Part shown: positions 57,049 to 64,000 of the stretch, in pieces | Position numbering within the stretch: position 1 is the first letter of the stretch | Layout of the letters: each line of letters starts with the position of its first letter | Source of the DNA: Isoetes taiwanensis | Lineage: Eukaryota; Streptophyta; Lycopodiopsida; Isoetales; Isoetaceae | Length of the DNA stretch: 64,000 nucleotides | Direction of reading: 5' to 3' | Assembly: GCA_021234155.1 (NCBI GenBank) | Contig: JAJEKV010000009.1 | Location: forward strand, 9,120,546 to 9,184,545 | Made by a program: the position numbers and the translations under genes | The notes under the pieces: model-generated | The model's database searches: none | What the model was told of the DNA's origin: nothing | Seen by the model: the letters and a program-made list of their open reading frames with translations, nothing else

Positions 57049-58077
57049 GATTGGAGTTGGGCAGTTCTCGTTATTGATAAGTTCACGTATATAGGTGTAG
57101 ATTGAGGTCTGGTTTTGGTTCATGGTCTGTAACATAGTTGAGCTCTTTATAGGGTACTCTTCGTGGTCAGGGAACTTGCCGAGTTCATTCTGTATTTCTT
57201 TGGATGGGATGTTGGGTGTAGATAGAACGAAAGTTGCGGTGTCGGTTCCGTGCTGGATTAAAATGTTGTTAATAGCAAGGAGGCTTTCATTGATGGCAGT
57301 TGATTGGTTTCTTGAATATTGTTGTAGAAAGTCGGCTATCATGTGGTCTTGAAATGTTTTCATAGTTGCAGTGCTGGTCCAGAATCTAGTATTAAGAGTG
57401 CGAATAGAAATCGTAATTGTGATGGAGTTTGCAAGCATGAAATTGCCTTCTGCATTACTGCTATGGCTTCAACTGCTGATGCTATAAGTCCCATGGTTTG
57501 GGCAATTTTTTCATATGTTTTGTATTGTTTCTGATCATGGATTCTGAGTTCGTCCCACGTTCGTGCAGCTTTGTGGAGTAGGATGAGTCTCAGGTAGAAT
57601 ATTTCTCCAACTTTTGGAAGCAATAGTCGTATTCTACAGATAATTGGTGTCTTGTTCTCTCATGGATGATATTTTGGATTGCACATGCGACTTTATGTTC
57701 TAAATAATTGGTTGGTTTAAGGACAATGGTTGACTTTCCAGATGGTGGAAGTATATTGTTCATTGTATTCAATGTAAGTAATATGATCAAATCTGGGAGC
57801 AAGTGGTCGTAAGAAGTACCTGTCTAATAAAGAGATCCCAGTGTTCGTAGATGTATTTCTGAAACAGCGTCTTTTGTGTCCTTCCAAATGTAGGGAAAGA
57901 CATTTTACAGAAGGATGTTTTTCTGTCATGTGATGCGACATGATTCTCTATTTGGTTCCATGGATGATAGGTATCATGCAAAGATATAACCTTGGATTTC
58001 ATTCTTCTATGATTTTGGTCAGTATTGTTTGCTATAGTAGACTGGTTTGGAATATTTGTGGTGGATGTCTGCTTTGT
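57049..58077 (-). pseudogene. Helitron Rep/helicase fragment
   Basis: Several - strand frames show in order the conserved middle of plant Helitron proteins. HPSVKCLSLHLEGHKRR and YFLRP are at 57941-57717; IFYLRLILLHKAARTWDELR, then MGLIASAVEAI and PSQLRFLFALLIL at 57623-57360; INESLLAINNILIQHGTDTA and MNQNQTSIYTYIRELINN at 57438-57049. The helicase Walker A would follow next, but Chromo-1 begins at 57048. At the other end Chromo-2 begins at 58078. Frameshifts are present. Helitron proteins nick and unwind DNA for rolling-circle transposition. Confidence 0.8.
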
Positions 58078-59551
58078 TGTGACGTCAGACAAGCTGACCG
58101 AGGCCATCCACCTGACACCAATCCTTTAGCAATGGATCGATGAGGAAGAATGGATGGGTCATTTGTCCCATCTTCCCTTGGGACCGTCCTAGCTGCGGAA
58201 GCGTGAGTAAACATAAGCACATGACATCAAATACAAATAGAGTCACCTCGAAGGGTGATTGCACCATAGCATACATGTATAAATACATCAACAATATCTT
58301 CATCACATGGGAGATCCTACCAAAGGCTCAGACTCCAGGGTATGGACTGACGGCTTGGGTATCCAGAAGTCATTGCAGACCAAATTCATAAGAGTGGAGT
58401 TGGCATAGGAACATGGCTGTTAGGTAGTCCGCTCCATCGGCCCCTCCCAGTGTACACTTTGCAGAGTATGTTGAAAAGTTTAGGGACTGGACCATAGCCT
58501 GCTGGGTGCGTAGCCAAAGGGGCTACTATTGGGGGTTTCATCTTCCCACCCCCGATGAGGTAGGAGGAGGATCACCCCTCCAGAGGCATGCATGCCCATC
58601 ACAGGTGGCTACAGGGAAACCGCCCGTATTCGACTTGAACCTCATTGAAGGTGACGCATCACCCAAGAGGTGTCGATCTCATGCCTTGCCTACACGCAGT
58701 GGCAAACTATTAAGCCTAGCCCCTTAAGATCCCTGGTAGGCTTTACACACCAGAGGGATCAGTCAGTGATGGACAAGTCCCCTTTATTCCATCGGTCTAG
58801 CCCCGCCACTCACAACCAGGTGGGCTCTTGTACACGAACTGCATTAATTGGGAATTAATGAGGTTATCTAGAATCATCTGCTACTGAAAGTTTTAGGGCC
58901 TCTACCCCCCTTCCCGCATACACATGAGAGCATAAAATGGAACATCATCATCGTAAAAGAACTGAGATACTGAATAATATCTAATCTATCTACCTAAACA
59001 TACATGGTTAAGTTCATTCGTTAAGGCTGATGATCTTAGGATCTATAAGGCTACTATGACTGATCTACCATACTATCTTAACTCATTGCCAGGCTGAAAG
59101 TCAGCTTTGCACAACGGAATCACAGGTTACCTGATCCTTGACTTGCTCATGCTCCTGGAATCGCGTCCATGTTTTCGTTCGGGCTGAAGACAGCTGCTCC
59201 TGAGAGATATGTTGTGCAAATGCGGCTTGACGGCACCTGGCAATGCGAACTAGCATCTTGACTTGGCCCGAATGGCTCAAGGAAGCCAAAATGCGAAAAG
59301 GGAAAATGTTTAGGGTTTTCTCTTTTGTTCCTTCTACGTGACCTTTTAGGTTTAGGTTAGAGGGACCAATGGGGCTTTGCCATTTCGCAAAGAGGTTTAA
59401 TTGCATATGTTTAATATACATGTGCAATATACGAGGTTGCCCCCTAGGCACAACTCTTTACGACTCTCAAGTTCTTGTCATGGTGACATGTACGCGTGAC
59501 ATGGCAGTATAATATACATATTCAGACCGTATATTATGCTAGAACATCACA
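58078..59551 (-). repeat. Chromo-2 3' LTR
   Basis: 1,474 bp starting TGTGACGTC and ending CATCACA, followed by ATCTCCCCAACTTG, the polypurine tract in reverse. Its partner is outside the window, so the right border is set by the polypurine tract. Confidence 0.75.
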
Positions 59552-60269
59552 ATCTCCCCAACTTGAATTGATGTTGTCCTCAGCATCACGTGTCTCCCCA
59601 CCTTGGAACCTGCATGGACCCTGTAACACCTTACATGCATCCAATCTTTATACACAATTACCCCAAGGTAATATTTAAGTTTAAATTTCATAATCACATC
59701 ACTTGTTCCATAACATTTATAGTAAGGTGATCTCTCAACCCTTACATTATCATTTAATGTTCACAAAATTTTATAGTTTGCACCACTATCATTAACAGAG
59801 TTCAAAATTCTGAAATTTAAGGTCCATTTGGTCTCCTTGCAACACATTATGACAAAACATGTGTTGCAAGTCTTCGCAGTGCGACCCTCCTGCTGCTAGA
59901 CACTCCTATTGGCCTGCAGGTCCAACACTACATTAGTATATATTTAGTTATTATAAAGTTGGTTATTAGGGAACCACCCATTTAATTACAATTTATATGG
60001 ATGCAAGACTAATCTCCTGGCGTAGGAAGATGATGTTTCTTCCATCTTGGCCGTAGAGACAGCGCCCTATCATGCCTAAGATGATCACTCATGCCTACAG
60101 CTTTAGTCGCCTTTGACGTGAAGGATGGCGTCCTTCCCGTAGTCGGCATTGCCTAGAGGTGCTTTCCTATCAATACATGACTAAATGACCTTTTATCTCT
60201 CAATTTCGTCTACTTCCGTGGCAACGGGAGTAGACTTCTTAATCTATCTCACACTCACCTATCAGTTCG
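59552..60269 (-). other. Chromo-2 3' untranslated region
   Basis: No coding domain. The layout matches the same region of Chromo-1, with a TATCATGCCTAAGATGATCA word recalling its repeated motif. Confidence 0.5.
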
Positions 60270-60709
60270 GTGTCGATTATTTCGGTGACGAGCCGACCCT
60301 TGCATTGCTCCATGAAATGGGGGTACTGCTTCTCTAGATCTGATTGTAGTACCCACATAGCATTTTCCACAAGCAAGTGCGTCCATTTCACTAGGTATTG
60401 GAGAAATTGGGATCTTCTTGTTTTCTTATAAGACCTATCAAGAAGAACCTCTGGGACGATTTCAAGCTAGTCGTCCGTCATTTCCAGTAACTCTGTTGTC
60501 TCCAATACTTCCTCTGGATTGGGAGTGTGCCTCTTCAGGATACTAACATGGAAGACCCTATGGATTTTGAGATGTGCTGGTAGATCCAACTTGTAGGATT
60601 GGTTACCTACTCTTTTGGTTTTCCTGAACGGCCTAGCCCATCTTGGAGCAAGTTTCTTGCAATTGCCGATGCGAAGCTTCGCTTGCTTGACTTTGATCTT
60701 CAGCCACAC
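60270..60709 (-). pseudogene. Chromo-2 integrase C-terminus and chromodomain
   Basis: The frame 60709-60467 has the C-terminal barrel (MWLKIKVKQAKLRIG, ending in VFHVSILKRH). A shifted frame to about 60270 reads SQFLQYLVKWTHLLVENAMWVLQ, a chromodomain with the VKW aromatic kept. The two are joined by a frame break near 60465. Confidence 0.7.
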
Positions 60710-60879
60710 ATTGTCCCCTACCTGGAACCCTCTTACTGTTCTGTGCGTATTGGTTACACTCTTCTGCCGTCTTCTTGCTGCTAGAAGATATCCTCACTTC
60801 ACCAATTGTTGCATGTCGGCTAGCATCTGCTGGGATACTTCTACCTTGGACATGAGATTGTGCCAAGTGTCTGGGTTGG

Positions 60880-61545
60880 TCATGAATGACGACATTTGAG
60901 ACAACTCTTGCTTGATGCTATTGTATGCAAATTCCACCAAGTGAATATAATCGTCCCACTTTGATTGCTTGTTCCAGACGTGAGCTTTGTCTGGATGGTG
61001 CTGAACAAGTCTTGCCAGAATGCGCTCATGAACTTTGAATCTCTATCCGAGATTATTTTTATCGGCATTCCGTGAAGTCTAAAGATCTCTTTAATGAACA
61101 ATACGACGGTATCTAATGCCGTGTCTGTGGTCTTGCACGGCACAAAATGTGCCATCTTTGGTAATTTGTCCACTACTATCATCAAGGCATCTTTGCCTCT
61201 TATGGTTCTCGGGAGCCCTGTAATAAAGTCCATGTTTATTACCTCCCATTTCACATTCAGCACAGGCAATGGCTCTAATGCTCCAGGAATTCGGAGTTGC
61301 TCCGTCTTCGTCTGTGATATAGTTGGCACTCCCCAATATACTTAGCGATGTGCTTCTTCATGCCGGGCCAGAAGTAGCTACTTATGATCTTAAAATAGGT
61401 CTTCATAAAACCTGCATGCCCAGCTATTGGGCTATTGTGTGTGTCATGGAGTATCAACTTCCTCACTCCCGATGACTCTGATACACAATTTATTCTTATG
61501 ATACAATAGGTTGCCTTCCTTCTTAAAATGCTTGAACAGTCATGC
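60880..61545 (-). pseudogene. Chromo-2 integrase core lacking the catalytic Glu
   Basis: The zinc region (HDTHNSPIAGHAGF) lies in 61547-61275. The core 61329-60880 has D in NMDFITGLP and D in ISDRDSKF. Compared with Chromo-1, about 84 bp are missing near 60980, exactly the segment with HPQTDGQTERTN that holds the third catalytic residue. Integrase is therefore dead even apart from the frame breaks. Confidence 0.78.
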
Positions 61546-61868
61546 ATATGATGACCTTAGGGTGAAGTATGGAATCACAGACGTCACATTGCCGAATATG
61601 TTTTCTGAATTATCTACATCATCCTTAGGCAGCTTCATTATAGAAGCATCTTTGAAAAGAGAGATTTTTGTGGTACACTACAAAAACCTGCTATGTGACT
61701 ATGAGTTAGGCATGAGAGAGACAGCTAATGATCTCCCAGCTGAGGGGGACATTACATAACAAAGATGATACTTTGTAAGATGTTTTTCTGGTTTTACGTC
61801 TCATAGACCCGATGGTCTAGTAGACAAAATTAATAAAGTTTTCTTTCTTTCTTTCTTTCTTTCTTTGT
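61546..61868 (+). mobile_element. retroposon-like insertion with (TTTC)n tail
   Basis: Aligned to Chromo-1, Chromo-2 has about 320 extra bp between the integrase zinc finger and RNase H. On the + strand the insert holds an open frame (to 61759, ending AEGDIT), a GATGGTCTAGTAGAC word, AATAAAG, and five TTTC repeats at about 61845-61867. This 3' structure is typical of a 5'-truncated LINE or retroposed transcript inserted in + orientation. The peptide is not recognised, and I could not fix a target duplication. Confidence 0.55.
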
Positions 61869-63225
61869 CCATTATTGCCTCCTTAGAAAGGCTTGCCCAT
61901 GCTTCCTTGAAGTCGCGGTCCGTTGGCAACATTTCTTCTATCTTCTTGCCAAACTCAATGGTGAGTGTTGATATGTCATTGCAATGGACTCTTGTCGTCA
62001 AGGAGTGTCTTGAGAGCGCATCCGCAACCATGTTGAGCTTGCCTGACTTGTGCACGATGAGAAAATCGTACTCCTCTAGGAACTCCGTCCATCTCCTTTG
62101 TCTCAAGTTGAGATGTGGTTGGATGAAGACATATTGTAGAATTTAATGGTCCGTATCTAATTGGAACTTCCTTCCCAATAGATAATGCCTCCATATTTTC
62201 AATGCTCTCACTACTGCCAGCAACTCTTGGTCATGGGTTGGGTAGCGCGTATCGGCATCGTTCTTCCTTTAATCATACGCTAATACCCTCCCCTCATGCA
62301 TTAAGATCGCTCCTGTTGCAATCTTGCTAGCATCTATTGCCACCAACTTATCTTTCTCTGCGTCAGGCAATACTAAGATTGGGGCAGTCATTAAAGCTTC
62401 CTTCAATGTCTCAAACGCTGCATGGGCCTTCCTTTGCCAATGACTCGCCCAATCTTTTATCTTCTCCGCTTTGGTGAGGTCCGTTAACGGCGCTGCTACC
62501 TTTGCAAAGTTCTTGACGAACTTTATGTAATACCCTACTAAGCCGAGGAAGCTCCTCACTTCATGGATATTCTTTGGTGCCGACCAATCTATTACCACTT
62601 CAATCTTCGCAGGGCCGGTGAAAATCCCTTCCGCTGTGATCACATGCCCCAAGTACTCCACCCTTTCTGTTGCGAAGTGGCACTTGGATAGTTTCGCATA
62701 AAGTTGATGCCTCCTCAACTTTTCAAGTAATTTCCTCAAGTGTTGGGCATGCTCCTCCAAAGATTTACTATAGACTAGGATGTCATCAGAGAAAACTATG
62801 ATGAATGTGTCTAGAACCTCGCAAAAAACATCGTTCATTAGCCTCATGAACATTGCTGGAGCATTGGACAATCCAAATGGCATCACTGTCAACTCATAAT
62901 GGTCATATCTCATCCTGAATGCAGTCTTATGGATGTCTCCTTCCTCGATTTTGATCTGATGGTAGCCTGACCTCAAATCTATGTTGGAGAAAACCTTCGC
63001 TCCTTGCAGTTGATCCATCAAATCATCCGATCGAGGTAGTGCATACTTGTTCTTGATGGTGTGCTTGTTCAATTGACGATAGTCAATGTACATTCTCAGA
63101 CTTCCATCTTTCTTCTTGACAAAAAGTATTGGCGCTCCAAATGGAGAGAGGCTAGGTCTTATAAACCTTAGGTCTAGCAACTCTTGCAATTGTTTCTTCA
63201 ATTCCGTCAACTTTTGAGGTGACAT
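61869..63225 (-). pseudogene. Chromo-2 reverse transcriptase and RNase H
   Basis: The frame 63225-62269 is a continuous [57 protein letters not shown], the catalytic [22 protein letters not shown], and the start of RNase H ([15 protein letters not shown]). RNase H continues in other frames to 61869 (RQRRWTEFLEEYDF, a KLNMVADALS word). The RT domain itself has no stop. Confidence 0.88.
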
Positions 63226-63255
63226 TCTGTAGGGTGCCTTACTTGTTGGCTTCGT

Positions 63256-63819
63256 TCATGGCTTAAGTTCTATTTCACACTCGACTCCTCTGCAAGGTGG
63301 AAGTTGCTTAATCTCATCTGGGAACAAATCATGGAATTTCTTCACTAGCTTGGCTATTAGCTTTGGCAGCTTGCTCAATGCTTTGGCTTCTTTGTCTTCC
63401 TCTGTCTCTGGCTCGTCAACTTCGAGCTTAAAAATATAGGCCACTTCCTCCTTCTTTATGCATCTAAGTAGCTTCTTACTAGACATGCATTGCATGATTG
63501 GGGTGACCTCTTTACCCGTTATCTCAATGATCTTGTCATCTGGTATCGTTAAGGTTACTTTTCACTTCCCACAATCAATCACAGCTCCAGCCGGGCTAAG
63601 GTATTCCATGCCTATGATCACGTCATACTTGCCGATGTTCATCACTTTTGCTCCCATTCCAACGTTGATACCTGACAAGTATATGTTGAAGTTGATCCTC
63701 TTTCCTGCTGTGTGTCGAATTGCCCCACTTGCCAACACAACAAGCTTTGACTTGGACTTCAAAGGCTTCAGCTTCAACATCTCTACCATCCTTGGCGAAG
63801 CAAAATCATGGACGCTCAC
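63256..63819 (-). pseudogene. Chromo-2 protease and linker
   Basis: The frame 63819-63562 matches the Chromo-1 protease after its active site (HDFASPRMVEMLKLKPL, YDVIIGMEYL). Where DTGSSH is expected it reads a degenerate SVSVHD, so the active-site aspartate motif is missing. The linker to RT lies in 63495-63256, with a charged EVDEPETEED segment. Gag and the 5' LTR are beyond the window. Confidence 0.7.
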
Positions 63820-64000
63820 TGATGATCACTTGGAGCAGGAAATCATCATGCACCTCTATGGAAAATGATGGAAATGACTCGCTCAACCAAATTCTAAGTA
63901 AACAACAAAGGAAAAAAAAAGAAAAAGAAAATGGATGATAATATTCAAAGGAACTAAGGTTAGAAAGAGATGGATGATATGAGCATAGAAAATCAAAATG
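63820..64000. other. window-edge part of Chromo-2
   Basis: Probably the gag/protease border of Chromo-2, including an A-rich stretch at 63900-63945. Too short and decayed to assign. Confidence 0.35.

Larger units (their letters stand above)
58078..64000 (-). mobile_element. Chromo-2: Ty3-gypsy chromovirus, right part off window
   Basis: The 3' LTR lies at 58078-59551 and the body runs to the window end: chromodomain tail, integrase, RNase H, RT, protease. The proteins are clearly the same lineage as Chromo-1 (nearly the same integrase and RT words), but the LTR sequence is distinct. The left flank TTTGT (58073-58077) is the expected half of the target duplication. It was inserted into the Helitron gene. 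Confidence 0.88.

Overview
This is nuclear DNA of a land plant. It carries plant-type Ty1-copia and Ty3-gypsy (chromovirus) retrotransposons with Met-tRNA primer sites, LINE ends, Helitron pieces, and one intron-rich plant housekeeping gene with clean GT-AG splice sites. A DUF7869-type transposase-like gene and a degenerate N4/N6-type DNA-methyltransferase-like gene hint at a non-seed plant (bryophyte, lycophyte or fern). That is an inference; nothing here fixes the species.

Layout. 1-2.7 kb: sparse, one doubtful small ORF. 2.73-7.71 kb: a complete but decayed copia element (Copia-1) with 5-bp target duplications. 7.7-12.5 kb: LINE 3' ends facing each other and several short tandem repeats. 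12.5-17.0 kb: a + strand variant-RING gene converging on a - strand DUF7869 transposase-like gene; they may form one mobile unit. 17.3-24.1 kb: a broken + strand gene whose C-terminal half resembles an N4/N6 DNA methyltransferase with degenerate motifs. Its introns and upstream region hold arrays of a perfect 22-bp palindrome and of a second ~85-bp foldback. 24.1-34.8 kb: mostly non-coding, with duplicated segments, exon-like fragments and a Helitron 3' terminus at 34.8 kb. 35.1-38.8 kb: an intact eight-exon, 471-codon DTW-domain gene on the - strand (predicted tRNA-uridine aminocarboxypropyltransferase), the best intact host gene here. 39.2-57.05 kb: a large - strand chromovirus (Chromo-1) carrying a nested, much younger copia element (Copia-2, 44.25-49.62 kb). 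57.05-58.08 kb: a slice of a Helitron Rep/helicase gene, cut on one side by Chromo-1 and on the other by a second, related chromovirus (Chromo-2, 58.08 kb to the window end).

The two observations most worth following are these. (1) The palindrome arrays stay perfect, or change symmetrically, inside a gene whose coding frame is broken. (2) Chromo-1 has extra coding sequence between its 5' LTR and gag, and the first ORF there begins with a near copy of the histone H3 tail (M-ARTKQT-Y-RK-C-S). This sits in an element that also has a chromodomain-like integrase tail, a domain class that reads H3 tails.

Most TE genes here are frameshifted or interrupted and are annotated as pseudogenes. Coordinates of LTR ends, target duplications and splice sites were read by eye. 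Family names come from recognised motifs, not from searches.
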